Part shown: one piece after another, positions 1 through 10,792 of the stretch
Position numbering within the stretch: position 1 is the stretch's first letter
How the letters are laid out: each line of letters opens with the position of its first letter
From: Coriaria nepalensis
Lineage: Eukaryota > Streptophyta > Magnoliopsida > Cucurbitales > Coriariaceae
DNA length: 64,000 nucleotides
Direction of reading: 5' to 3'
Assembly (NCBI GenBank): GCA_027186245.1
Contig: CP114496.1
Location: 5,237,501-5,301,500, forward strand
Notes under the pieces: model-generated
Database searches by the model: none
Seen by the model: only the letters and a program-made list of their open reading frames with translations
What the model was told of the DNA's origin: nothing
Translations under genes and position numbers: made by a program

Positions 1-90
1 ATTAGTTTAATCTTAAAATCATTTGAATGAGTCATTTCAATTCAATAACATATTTCAAAGGAAGTTGAACGAATTCTATTTTCGCACTAC

Positions 91-102
91 AAACACGTGT
101 TT
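91..102. other. 12-base perfect palindrome with E-box core (A-type monomers)
   Basis: AAACACGTGTTT is its own reverse complement and contains CACGTG. It arises only in monomers with the GTG state at 97-99. The first copy is given here; others are near 1,227, 1,653, 2,647 and in most A and A' monomers. The AGG, AAG and ATG states break it. Whether any protein binds it is unknown. Confidence 0.85.
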
Positions 103-595
103 TGGGCATAACTTGCAAATGATCAATGCAAGGAAAGTGTGCATTAGTTTAACCTTAAAATCATTTGAATGAGTCATTTCAGGTCAATAACATATTTCAT
201 AGCATGTTCAACGAATTCTATTTTCGCACTACAAACACAAGTTTTGTGCATAACTTGCAAATGGTCAATGCAAGGAAAGTGTGCATTAGTTTAGCCTTAA
301 AATCATTTGAATGAGGCATTTCAAGTCAATAACATATTGCAAAGTAGGTTGAACGAATTCTATTTTCGCACTACAAACACAGGTTTTGGGCATAACTTGC
401 ACATGGCTATTGCAAGGAAACTGTGCATTAGTTTAATCTTAAAATCATTTGATTGAGTCATTTCAAGTCAATAACATATTACAAAGCAAGTTGAACGAAT
501 TCTATTTTCGCACTACAAACACAGGTTTTGGGCATAACTTGCACATGGCTATTGCAAGGAAACTGTGCATTAGTTTAATCTTAAAATCATTTGAA

Positions 596-602
596 TGAGT
601 CA
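596..602. other. TGAGTCA (AP-1-like) heptamer, once per monomer
   Basis: TGAGTCA at monomer positions 28-34 matches the AP-1/GCN4 consensus TGA(G/C)TCA and is the core of AATGAGTCATT, a perfect dyad around a central G. It is present in most monomers. It is lost where GAGGC, GAGTG, GAGTT, GAATAAG or GCGTC states occur. Function is not shown; one representative copy is listed. Confidence 0.6.
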
Positions 603-638
603 TTTCAAGTCAATAACATATTTCAAAGCAAGTTGAAC

Positions 639-644
639 GAATTC
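639..644. other. EcoRI site GAATTC, once per monomer
   Basis: GAATTC at monomer positions 71-76 is present in nearly all monomers of the first 10 kb, so digestion would give a 142-base ladder. It is lost mainly through GAACAAATTC (G71 to A), frequent from 12.5 kb rightward, and through rare GAATTTT (4,047; 5,041) and GGATTC (19,383). One representative copy is listed. Confidence 0.95.
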
Positions 645-679
645 TATTTTCGCACTACAAACACAGGTTTTGGGCATAA

Positions 680-700
680 CTTGCACATGGCTATTGCAAG
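680..700. other. Dyad CTTGCA / TGCAAG, once per monomer
   Basis: CTTGCA at monomer 112-117 and TGCAAG at 127-132 are inverted repeats separated by 9 bases. The interior differs between variants (ACATGGCTATT, AAATGGTCAAT, AAATGATCAAT, which includes palindromic TGATCA), while the two arms stay the same in most monomers. The arms are broken in a few, for example those with ATGAAAGG or CAATCCAAGG. One representative copy is listed. Confidence 0.7.
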
Positions 701-994
701 GAAAGTGTGCATTAGTTTAACCTTAAAATCATTTGAATGAGTCATTTCAAGTCAATAACATATTTCAAAGCAAGTTGAGCGAATTCTATTTTCGCACTAC
801 AAACACAAGTTTTGTGCATAACTTGCAAATGGTCAATGCAAGGAAAGTGTGCATTAGTTTAGCCTTAAAATCATTTGATTGAGTCATTTTAAGTCAATAA
901 CATATTTCAAAGGAAGTTGAACGAATTCTATTTTCGCACTACAAACACAAGTTTTGTGCATAACTTGCAAATGGTCAATGCAAGGAAAGTGTGC

Positions 995-2414
995 ATTAGT
1001 TTAGCCTTAAAATCATTTGAATGAGTCATTTCAAGTCAATAACATATTGCAAAGTAGGTTGAACGAATTCTATTTTCGCACTACAAACACAGGTTTTGAG
1101 CATAACTTGCACATGGCTATTGCAAGGAAACTGTGCATTAGTTTAATCTTAAAATCATTTGAATGAGTCATTTCAATTCAATAACATATTTCAAAGGAAG
1201 TTGAACGAATTCTATTTTCGCACTACAAACACGTGTTTTGGGCATAACTTGCAAATGATCAATGCAAGGAAAGTGTGCATTAGTCTAACCTTAAAATCAT
1301 TTGAATGAGTCATTTCAGGTCAATAACATATTTCATAGCATGTTCAACGAATTCTATTTTCGCACTACAAACACAAGTTTTGTGCATAACTTGCAAATGG
1401 TCAATGCAAGGAAAGTGTGCATTAGTTTAGCCTTAAAATCATTTGAATGAGGCATTTCAAGTCAATAACATATTGCAAATTAGGTTGAACGAATTCTATT
1501 TTCGCACTACAAACACAGGTTTTGAGCATAACTTGCACATGGCTATTGCAAGGAAACTGTGCATTAGTTTAATCTTAAAATCATTTGAATGAGTCATTTC
1601 AATTCAATAACATATTTCAAAGGAAGTTGAACGAATTCTATTTTCGCACTACAAACACGTGTTTTGGGCATAACTTGCAAATGATCAATGCAAGGAAAGT
1701 GTGCATTAGTTTAACCTTAAAATCATTTGAATGAGTCATTTCAGGTCAATAACATATTTCATAGCATGTTCAACGAATTCTATTTTCGCACTACAAACAC
1801 AAGTTTTGTGCATAACTTGCAAATGGTCAATGCAAGGAAAGTGTGCATTAGTTTAATCTTAAAATCATTTGAATGAGTCATTTCAAGTCAATAACATATT
1901 TCAAAGGAAGTTGAACGAATTCTATTTTCGCACTACAAACACAAGTTTTGTGCATAACTTGCAAATGGTCAATGCAAGGAAAGTGTGCATTAGTTTAGCC
2001 TTAAAATCATTTGATTGAGTCATTTCAAGTCAATAACATATTTCAAAGCAAGTTGAACGAATTCTATTTTCGCACTACAAACACAGGTTTTGGGCATAAC
2101 TTGCACATGGCTATTGCAAGGAAAGTGTGCATTAGTTTAACCTTAAAATCATTTGAATGAGTCATTTCAAGTCAATAACATATTTCAAAGCAAGTTGAGC
2201 GAATTCTATTTTCGCACTACAAACACAAGTTTTGTGCATAACTTGCAAATGGTCAATGCAAGGAAAGTGTGCATTAGTTTAGCCTTAAAATCATTTGATT
2301 GAGTCATTTCAAGTCAATAACATATTTCAAAGGAAGTTGAACGAATTCTATTTTCGCACTACAAACACAAGTTTTGTGCATAACTTGCAAATGGTCAATG
2401 CCAGGAAAGTGTGC
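995..2414 (+). repeat. HOR unit, 10-monomer version
   Basis: Order C', A, B, C, A, B, D, J, H, I. C' is AGCC, GAGTC, TTGCAAAGTAGG and the GAG state at 104-106, and it marks the start of each unit in this domain. J (AGCC, GATT, AAAGCAAG, AGG/GGG, ending in AAAGTG) stands where the 11-monomer version has E and F; it looks like the front of E joined to the end of F. It is nearly identical to 7,811-9,230, including a rare ATGCCAGG in monomer I at about 2,398. Confidence 0.85.
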
Positions 2415-3976
2415 ATTAGTTTAGCCTTAAAATCATTTGAATGAGTCATTTCAAGTCAATAACATATTGCAAAGTAGGTTGAACGAATTCTATTTTCGCA
2501 CTACAAACACAGGTTTTGAGCATAACTTGCACATGGCTATTGCAAGGAAACTGTGCATTAGTTTAATCTTAAAATCATTTGAATGAGTCATTTCAATTCA
2601 ATAACATATTTCAAAGGAAGTTGAACGAATTCTATTTTCGCACTACAAACACGTGTTTTGGGCATAACTTGCAAATGATCAATGCAAGGAAAGTGTGCAT
2701 TAGTTTAACCTTAAAATCATTTGAATGAGTCATTTCAGGTCAATAACATATTTCATAGCATGTTCAACGAATTCTATTTTCGCACTACAAACACAAGTTT
2801 TGTGCATAACTTGCAAATGGTCAATGCAAGGAAAGTGTGCATTAGTTTAGCCTTAAAATCATTTGAATGAGGCATTTCAAGTCAATAACATATTGCAAAG
2901 TAGGTTGAACGAATTCTATTTTCGCACTACAAACACAGGTTTTGAGCATAACTTGCACATGGCTATTGCAAGGAAACTGTGCATTAGTTTAATCTTAAAA
3001 TCATTTGAATGAGTCATTTCAATTCTATAACATATTTCAAAGGAAGTTGAACGAATTCTATTTTCGCACTACAAACACGTGTTTTGGGCATAACTTGCAA
3101 ATGATCAATGCAAGGAAAGTGTGCATTAGTTTAACCTTAAAATCATTTGAATGAGTCATTTCAGGTCAATAACATATTTCATAGCATGTTCAACGAATTC
3201 TATTTTCGCACTACAAACACAAGTTTTGTGCATAACTTGCAAATGGTCAATGCAAGGAAAGTGTGCATTAGTTTAATCTTAAAATCATTTGAATGAGTCA
3301 TTTCAAGTCAATAACATATTTCAAAGCAAGTTGAACGAATTCTATTTTCGCACTACAAACACAAGTTTTGTGCATAACTTGCAAATGGTCAATGCAAGGA
3401 AAGTGTGCATTAGTTTAGCCTTAAAATCATTTGATTGAGTCATTTCAAGTCAATAACATATTTCAAAGGAAGTTGAACGAATTCTATTTTCGCACTACAA
3501 ACACAGGTTTTGGGCATAACTTGCACATGGCTATTGCAAGGAAACTGTGCATTAGTTTAATCTTAAAATCATTTGAATGAGTCATTTCAAGTCAATAACA
3601 TATTACAAAGCAAGTTGAACGAATTCTATTTTCGCACTACAAACACAGGTTTTGGGCATAACTTGCACATGGCTATTGCAAGGAAAGTGTGCATTAGTTT
3701 AACCTTAAAATCATTTGAATGAGTCATTTCAAGTCAATAACATATTTCAAAGCAAGTTGAGCGAATTCTATTTTCGCACTACAAACACAAGTTTTGTGCA
3801 TAACTTGCAAATGGTCAATGCAAGGAAAGTGTGCATTAGTTTAGCCTTAAAATCATTTGATTGAGTCATTTCAAGTCAATAACATATTTCAAAGGAAGTT
3901 GAACGAATTCTATTTTCGCACTACAAACACAAGTTTTGTGCATAACTTGCAAATGGTCAATGCAAGGAAAGTGTGC
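2415..3976 (+). repeat. HOR unit, full 11-monomer version (1,562 bases)
   Basis: Order C', A, B, C, A, B, D, E, F, H, I, the longest and probably the reference form of the left-hand HOR. The second A monomer (2,983) carries a rare ATTCTATAAC in place of ATTCAATAAC. The same change recurs in the second A of later units, near 4,585, 5,579 and 9,839, which shows these units are copies of each other rather than chance assemblies of monomer variants. Confidence 0.9.
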
Positions 3977-4970
3977 ATTAGTTTAGCCTTAAAATCATTT
4001 GAATGAGTCATTTCAAGTCAATAACATATTGCAAAGTAGGTTGAACGAATTTTATTTTCGCACTACAAACACAGGTTTTGAGCATAACTTGAACATGGCT
4101 ATTGCAAGGAAACTGTGCATTAGTTTAATCTTAAAATCATTTGAATGAGTCATTTCAATTCAATAACATATTTCAAAGGAAGTTGAACGAATTCTATTTT
4201 CGCACTACAAACACGTGTTTTGGGCATAACTTGCAAATGATCAATGCAAGGAAAGTGTGCATTAGTTTAACCTTAAAATCATTTGAATGAGTCATTTCAG
4301 GTCAATAACATATTTCATAGCATGTTCAACGAATTCTATTTTCGCACTACAAACACAAGTTTTGTGCATAACTTGCAAATGGTCAATGCAAGGAAAGTGT
4401 GCATTAGTTTAGCCTTAAAATCATTTGAATGAGGCATTTCAAGTCAATAACATATTGCAAAGTAGGTTGAACGAATTCTATTTTCGCACTACAAACACAG
4501 GTTTTGAGCATAACTTGCACATGGCTATTGCAAGGAAACTGTGCATTAGTTTAATCTTAAAATCATTTGAATGAGTCATTTCAATTCTATAACATATTTC
4601 AAAGGAAGTTGAACGAATTCTATTTTCGCACTACAAACACGTGTTTTGGGCATAACTTGCAAATGATCAATGCAAGGAAAGTGTGCATTAGTTTAACCTT
4701 AAAATCATTTGAATGAGTCATTTCAGGTCAATAACATATTTCATAGCATGTTCAACGAATTCTATTTTCGCACTACAAACACAAGTTTTGTGCATAACTT
4801 GCAAATGGTCAATGCAAGGAAAGTGTGCATTAGTTTAATCTTAAAATCATTTGAATGAGTCATTTCAAGTCAATAACATATTTCAAAGCAAGTTGAACGA
4901 ATTCTATTTTCGCACTACAAACACAAGTTTTGTGCATAACTTGCAAATGGTCAATGCAAGGAAAGTGTGC
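3977..4970 (+). repeat. HOR unit, 7-monomer version (994 bases)
   Basis: Order C', A, B, C, A, B, D. It lacks E, F, H and I. Its C' has two private changes: GAATTTTATT, which destroys the EcoRI site near 4,047, and CTTGAACATGG near 4,089. Both recur exactly 994 bases further on, in the C' at 4,971, so this 7-monomer unit and the first seven monomers of the next unit form a recent tandem duplication. Confidence 0.88.
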
Positions 4971-6532
4971 ATTAGTTTAGCCTTAAAATCATTTGAATGA
5001 GTCATTTCAAGTCAATAACATATTGCAAAGTAGGTTGAACGAATTTTATTTTCGCACTACAAACACAGGTTTTGAGCATAACTTGAACATGGCTATTGCA
5101 AGGAAACTGTGCATTAGTTTAATCTTAAAATCATTTGAATGAGTCATTTCAATTCAATAACATATTTCAAAGGAAGTTGAACGAATTCTATTTTCGCACT
5201 ACAAACACGTGTTTTGGGCATAACTTGCAAATGATCAATGCAAGGAAAGTGTGCATTAGTTTAACCTTAAAATCATTTGAATGAGTCATTTCAGGTCAAT
5301 AACATATTTCATAGCATGTTCAACGAATTCTATTTTCGCACTACAAACACAAGTTTTGTGCATAACTTGCAAATGGTCAATGCAAGGAAAGTGTGCATTA
5401 GTTTAGCCTTAAAATCATTTGAATGAGGCATTTCAAGTCAATAACATATTGCAAAGTAGGTTGAACGAATTCTATTTTCGCACTACAAACACAGGTTTTG
5501 AGCATAACTTGCACATGGCTATTGCAAGGAAACTGTGCATTAGTTTAATCTTAAAATCATTTGAATGAGTCATTTCAATTCTATAACATATTTCAAAGGA
5601 AGTTGAACGAATTCTATTTTCGCACTACAAACACGTGTTTTGGGCATAACTTGCAAATGATCAATGCAAGGAAAGTGTGCATTAGTTTAACCTTAAAATC
5701 ATTTGAATGAGTCATTTCAGGTCAATAACATATTTCATAGCATGTTCAACGAATTCTATTTTCGCACTACAAACACAAGTTTTGTGCATAACTTGCAAAT
5801 GGTCAATGCAAGGAAAGTGTGCATTAGTTTAATCTTAAAATCATTTGAATGAGTCATTTCAAGTCAATAACATATTTCAAAGCAAGTTGAACGAATTCTA
5901 TTTTCGCACTACAAACACAAGTTTTGTGCATAACTTGCAAATGGTCAATGCAAGGAAAGTGTGCATTAGTTTAGCCTTAAAATCATTTGATTGAGTCATT
6001 TCAAGTCAATAACATATTTCAAAGGAAGTTGAACGAATTCTATTTTCGCACTACAAACACAGGTTTTGGGCATAACTTGCACATGGCTATTGCAAGGAAA
6101 CTGTGCATTAGTTTAATCTTAAAATCATTTGAATGAGTCATTTCAAGTCAATAACATATTACAAAGCAAGGTGAACGAATTCTATTTTCGCACTACAAAC
6201 ACAGGTTTTGGGCATAACTTGCACATGGCTATTGCAAGGAAAGTGTGCATTAGTTTAACCTTAAAATCATTTGAATGAGTCATTTCAAGTCAATAACATA
6301 TTTCAAAGCAAGTTGAGCGAATTCTATTTTCGCACTACAAACACAAGTTTTGTGCATAACTTGCAAATGGTCAATGCAAGGAAAGTGTGCATTAGTTTAG
6401 CCTTAAAATCATTTGATTGAGTCATTTCAAGTCAATAACATATTTCAAAGGAAGTTGAACGAATTCTATTTTCGCACTACAAACACAAGTTTTGTGCATA
6501 ACTTGCAAATGGTCAATGCAAGGAAAGTGTGC
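4971..6532 (+). repeat. HOR unit, full 11-monomer version
   Basis: Order C', A, B, C, A, B, D, E, F, H, I. The first seven monomers repeat 3,977-4,970, including the lost EcoRI site in C'. Monomer F has a private AAGGTGAACG near 6,168. The stretch D to I and onward into the next unit (5,823-7,100) reappears at 13,775-15,052. Confidence 0.9.
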
Positions 6533-7810
6533 ATTAGTTTAGCCTTAAAATCATTTGAATGAGTCATTTCAAGTCAATAACATATTGCAAAGTAGGTTGA
6601 ACGAATTCTATTTTCGCACTACAAACACAGGTTTTGAGCATAACTTGCACATGGCTATTGCAAGGAAACTGTGCATTAGTTTAATCTTAAAATCATTTGA
6701 ATGAGTCATTTCAATTCAATAACATATTTCAAAGGAAGTTGAACGAATTCTATTTTCGCACTACAAACACGTGTTTTGGGCATAACTTGCAAATGATCAA
6801 TGCAAGGAAAGTGTGCATTAGTTTAACCTTAAAATCATTTGAATGAGTCATTTCAGGTCAATAACATATTTCATAGCATGTTCAACGAATTCTATTTTCG
6901 CACTACAAACACAAGTTTTGTGCATAACTTGCAAATGGTCAATGCAAGGAAAGTGTGCATTAGTTTAATCTTAAAATCATTTGAATGAGTCATTTCAAGT
7001 CAATAACATATTTCAAATCAAGTTGAACGAATTCTATTTTCGCACTACAAACACAAGTTTTGTGCATAACTTGCAAATGGTCAATGCAAGGAAAGTGTGC
7101 ATTAGTTTAGCCTTAAAATCATTTGATTGAGTCATTTCAAGTCAATAACATATTTCAAAGGAAGTTGAACGAATTCTATTTTCGCACTACAAACACAGGT
7201 TTTGGGCATAACTTGCACATGGCTATTGCAAGGAAACTGTGCATTAGTTTAATCTTAAAATCATTTGAATGAGTCATTTCAAGTCAATAACATATTACAA
7301 AGCAAGTTGAACGAATTCTATTTTCGCACTACAAACACAGGTTTTGGGCATAACTTGCACATGGCTATTGCAAGGAAACTGTGCATTAGTTTAATCTTAA
7401 AATCATTTGAATGAGTCATTTCAAGTCAATAACATATTTCAAAGCAAGTTGAACGAATTCTATTTTCGCACTACAAACACAGGTTTTGGGCATAACTTGC
7501 ACATGGCTATTGCAAGGAAAGTGTGCATTAGTTTAACCTTAAAATCATTTGAATGAGTCATTTCAAGTCAATAACATATTTCAAAGCAAGTTGAGCGAAT
7601 TCTATTTTCGCACTACAAACACAAGTTTTGTGCATAACTTGCAAATGGTCAATGCAAGGAAAGTGTGCATTAGTTTAGCCTTAAAATCATTTGATTGAGT
7701 CATTTTAAGTCAATAACATATTTCAAAGGAAGTTGAACGAATTCTATTTTCGCACTACAAACACAAGTTTTGTGCATAACTTGCAAATGGTCAATGCAAG
7801 GAAAGTGTGC
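6533..7810 (+). repeat. HOR unit, 9-monomer version (1,278 bases)
   Basis: Order C', A, B, D, E, F, G, H, I. It lacks the C, A, B trio found in the 11-monomer form and has an extra G. The change from the full form can be described as a three-monomer deletion plus a one-monomer insertion. Its D has AAATCAAG in place of AAAGCAAG near 7,014. Confidence 0.87.
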
Positions 7811-9230
7811 ATTAGTTTAGCCTTAAAATCATTTGAATGAGTCATTTCAAGTCAATAACATATTGCAAAGTAGGTTGAACGAATTCTATTTTCGCACTAC
7901 AAACACAGGTTTTGAGCATAACTTGCACATGGCTATTGCAAGGAAACTGTGCATTAGTTTAATCTTAAAATCATTTGAATGAGTCATTTCAATTCAATAA
8001 CATATTTCAAAGGAAGTTGAACGAATTCTATTTTCGCACTACAAACACGTGTTTTGGGCATAACTTGCAAATGATCAATGCAAGGAAAGTGTGCATTAGT
8101 TTAACCTTAAAATCATTTGAATGAGTCATTTCAGGTCAATAACATATTTCATAGCATGTTCAACGAATTCTATTTTCGCACTACAAACACAAGTTTTGTG
8201 CATAACTTGCAAATGGTCAATGCAAGGAAAGTGTGCATTAGTTTAGCCTTAAAATCATTTGAATGAGGCATTTCAAGTCAATAACATATTGCAAAGTAGG
8301 TTGAACGAATTCTATTTTCGCACTACAAACACAGGTTTTGAGCATAACTTGCACATGGCTATTGCAAGGAAACTGTGCATTAGTTTAATCTTAAAATCAT
8401 TTGAATGAGTCATTTCAATTCAATAACATATTTCAAAGGAAGTTGAACGAATTCTATTTTCGCACTACAAACACGTGTTTTGGGCATAACTTGCAAATGA
8501 TCAATGCAAGGAAAGTGTGCATTAGTTTAACCTTAAAATCATTTGAATGAGTCATTTCAGGTCAATAACATATTTCATAGCATGTTCAACGAATTCTATT
8601 TTCGCACTACAAACACAAGTTTTGTGCATAACTTGCAAATGGTCAATGCAAGGAAAGTGTGCATTAGTTTAATCTTAAAATCATTTGAATGAGTCATTTC
8701 AAGTCAATAACATATTTCAAAGCAAGTTGAACGAATTCTATTTTCGCACTACAAACACAAGTTTTGTGCATAACTTGCAAATGGTCAATGCAAGGAAAGT
8801 GTGCATTAGTTTAGCCTTAAAATCATTTGATTGAGTCATTTCAAGTCAATAACATATTTCAAAGCAAGTTGAACGAATTCTATTTTCGCACTACAAACAC
8901 AGGTTTTGGGCATAACTTGCACATGGCTATTGCAAGGAAAGTGTGCATTAGTTTAACCTTAAAATCATTTGAATGAGTCATTTCAAGTCAATAACATATT
9001 TCAAAGCAAGTTGAGCGAATTCTATTTTCGCACTACAAACACAAGTTCTGTGCATAACTTGCAAATGGTCAATGCAAGGAAAGTGTGCATTAGTTTAGCC
9101 TTAAAATCATTTGATTGAGTCATTTCAAGTCAATAACATATTTCAAAGGAAGTTGAACGAATTCTATTTTCGCACTACAAACACAAGTTTTGTGCATAAC
9201 TTGCAAATGGTCAATGCCAGGAAAGTGTGC
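7811..9230 (+). repeat. HOR unit, second 10-monomer version
   Basis: Order C', A, B, C, A, B, D, J, H, I, matching 995-2,414 at an offset of 6,816 bases (48 monomers). The rare ATGCCAGG in monomer I recurs near 9,214. One private difference is CAAGTTCTGTG in H near 9,043. Confidence 0.87.
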
Positions 9231-10792
9231 ATTAGTTTAGCCTTAAAATCATTTGAATGAGTCATTTCAAGTCAATAACATATTGCAAAGTAGGTTGAAC
9301 GAATTCTATTTTCGCACTACAAACACAGGTTTTGAGCATAACTTGCACATGGCTATTGCAAGGAAACTGTGCATTAGTTTAATCTTAAAATCATTTGAAT
9401 GAGTCATTTCAATTCAATAACATATTTCAAAGGAAGTTGAACGAATTCTATTTTCGCACTACAAACACGTGTTTTGGGCATAACTTGCAAATGATCAATG
9501 CAAGGAAAGTGTGCATTAGTTTAACCTTAAAATCATTTGAATGAGTCATTTCAGGTCAATAACATATTTCATAGCATGTTCAACGAATTCTATTTTCGCA
9601 CTACAAACACAAGTTTTGTGCATAACTTGCAAATGGTCAATGCAAGGAAAGTGTGCATTAGTTTAGCCTTAAAATCATTTGAATGAGGCATTTCAAGTCA
9701 ATAACATATTGCAAAGTAGGTTGAACGAATTCTATTTTCGCACTACAAACACAGGTTTTGAGCATAACTTGCACATGGCTATTGCAAGGAAACTGTGCAT
9801 TAGTTTAATCTTAAAATCATTTGAATGAGTCATTTCAATTCTATAACATATTTCAAAGGAAGTTGAACGAATTCTATTTTCGCACTACAAACACGTGTTT
9901 TGGGCATAACTTGCAAATGATCAATGCAAGGAAAGTGTGCATTAGTTTAACCTTAAAATCATTTGAATGAGTCATTTCAGGTCAATAACATATTTCATAG
10001 CATGTTCAACGAATTCTATTTTCGCACTACAAACACAAGTTTTGTGCATAACTTGCAAATGGTCAATGCAAGGAAAGTGTGCATTAGTTTAATCTTAAAA
10101 TCATTTGAATGAGTCATTTCAAGTCAATAACATATTTCAAAGCAAGTTGAACGAATTCTATTTTCGCACTACAAACACAGGTTTTGAGCATAACTTGCAC
10201 ATGGCTATTGCAAGGAAACTGTGCATTAGTTTAATCTTAAAATCATTTGAATGAGTCATTTCGATTCAATAACATATTTCAAAGCAAGTTGAACGAATTC
10301 TATTTTCGCACTACAAACACGTGTTTTGGGCATAACTTGCAAATGATCAATGCAAGGAAAGTGTGCATTAGTTTAACCTTAAAATCATTTGAATGAGTCA
10401 TTTCAGGTAAATAACATATTTCATAGCATGTTCAACGAATTCTATTTTCGCACTACAAACACAAGTTTTGTGCATAACTTGCAAATGGTCAATGCAAGGA
10501 AAGTGTGCATTAGTTTAATCTTAAAATCATTTGAATGAGTCATTTCAAGTCAATAACATATTTCAAAGCAAGTTGAACGAATTCTATTTTCGCACTACAA
10601 ACACAAGTTTTGTGCATAACTTGCAAATGGTCAATGCAAGGAAAGTGTGCATTAGTTTAGCCTTAAAATCATTTGATTGAGTCATTTCAAGTCAATAACA
10701 TATTTCAAAGGAAGTTGAACGAATTCTATTTTCGCACTACAAACACAAGTTTTGTGCATAACTTGCAAATGGTCAATGCAAGGAAAGTGTGC
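9231..10792 (+). repeat. HOR unit, 11 monomers with a replaced tail
   Basis: It begins C', A, B, C, A, B like the full unit. The next monomers are then a D-like unit with the AGG/GAG state, A' (TTTCGATTC at 36-43), B' (AGGTAAATAAC), D and I. A' and B' are absent further left and are common from here to about 18.4 kb. This unit is where the left-hand HOR grades into the next domain. Confidence 0.8.

Larger units (their letters stand above)
569..710 (+). repeat. Representative satellite monomer (reference for numbering)
   Basis: This monomer is close to the most common state at most variable sites and serves as the numbering frame here. Landmarks: ATTAG 1-5; AATC/AACC/AGCC choice at 9-12; GAAT or GATT at 25-28; TGAGTCA at 28-34; AAGTC, ATTC or GGTC choice at 39-43; TTTC, TTGC or TTAC at 53-56; GAATTC at 71-76; TTTTCGCAC at 79-87; a variable AGG, AAG, GTG or ATG at 97-99; GGG, GTG or GAG at 104-106; CTTGCA at 112-117; TGCAAG at 127-132; C or G at 137. 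Composition is A 49, T 46, G 24, C 23. The only CpGs are at 70-71 and 83-84. Alternative states tend to travel in linked sets, which defines the monomer variants named A to Z in other entries. Confidence 0.95.
1..994 (+). repeat. Left-edge partial HOR unit (7 monomers)
   Basis: Seven monomers in the order A, B, C, F, G, H, I. A has AATC, ATTC and the GTG state at 97-99. B has AACC, GGTC and CATGTTC around 62-68. C has AGCC, GAGGC and TTGCAAAGTAGG. F has TTACAAAG. G has TTTCAAAG with AAAGTG at the end. H has GAGCG at 67-71. I has GATT, AAAGGAAG and the AAG/GTG state. This is the tail of an HOR unit whose start lies outside the window. Monomers 4 to 7 match those at 7,243-7,810 closely, including a shared TTTT before AAGTC in monomer I. 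Confidence 0.75.

Noticed and set aside
620..650. Heat-shock element in the TTC and GAA rich part
   Set aside because: TTC and GAA units are present, but the spacing is not the alternating 2-base spacing required by the heat-shock element.
645..665. A true CENP-B box
   Set aside because: The TTCGnnnnA half is present, but the essential CGGG half is absent on both strands in all variants I read. It is kept only as a low-interest finding.
569..710. Origin of the monomer from two 71-base halves
   Set aside because: ATAAC occurs at 46 and 109 and TCAAT at 42 and, in some variants, 123, but the offsets (about 63 and 81) disagree and flanking bases do not align. Only the local 13-base repeat at 19-44 is convincing.
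569..710. Strong intrinsic curvature from phased A/T tracts
   Set aside because: A/T runs lie at about 15-18, 22-24, 35-37, 53-55, 79-82, 91-93, 100-103 and 134-136, with spacings that do not hold to a helical turn. Curvature cannot be claimed without calculation or gel data.
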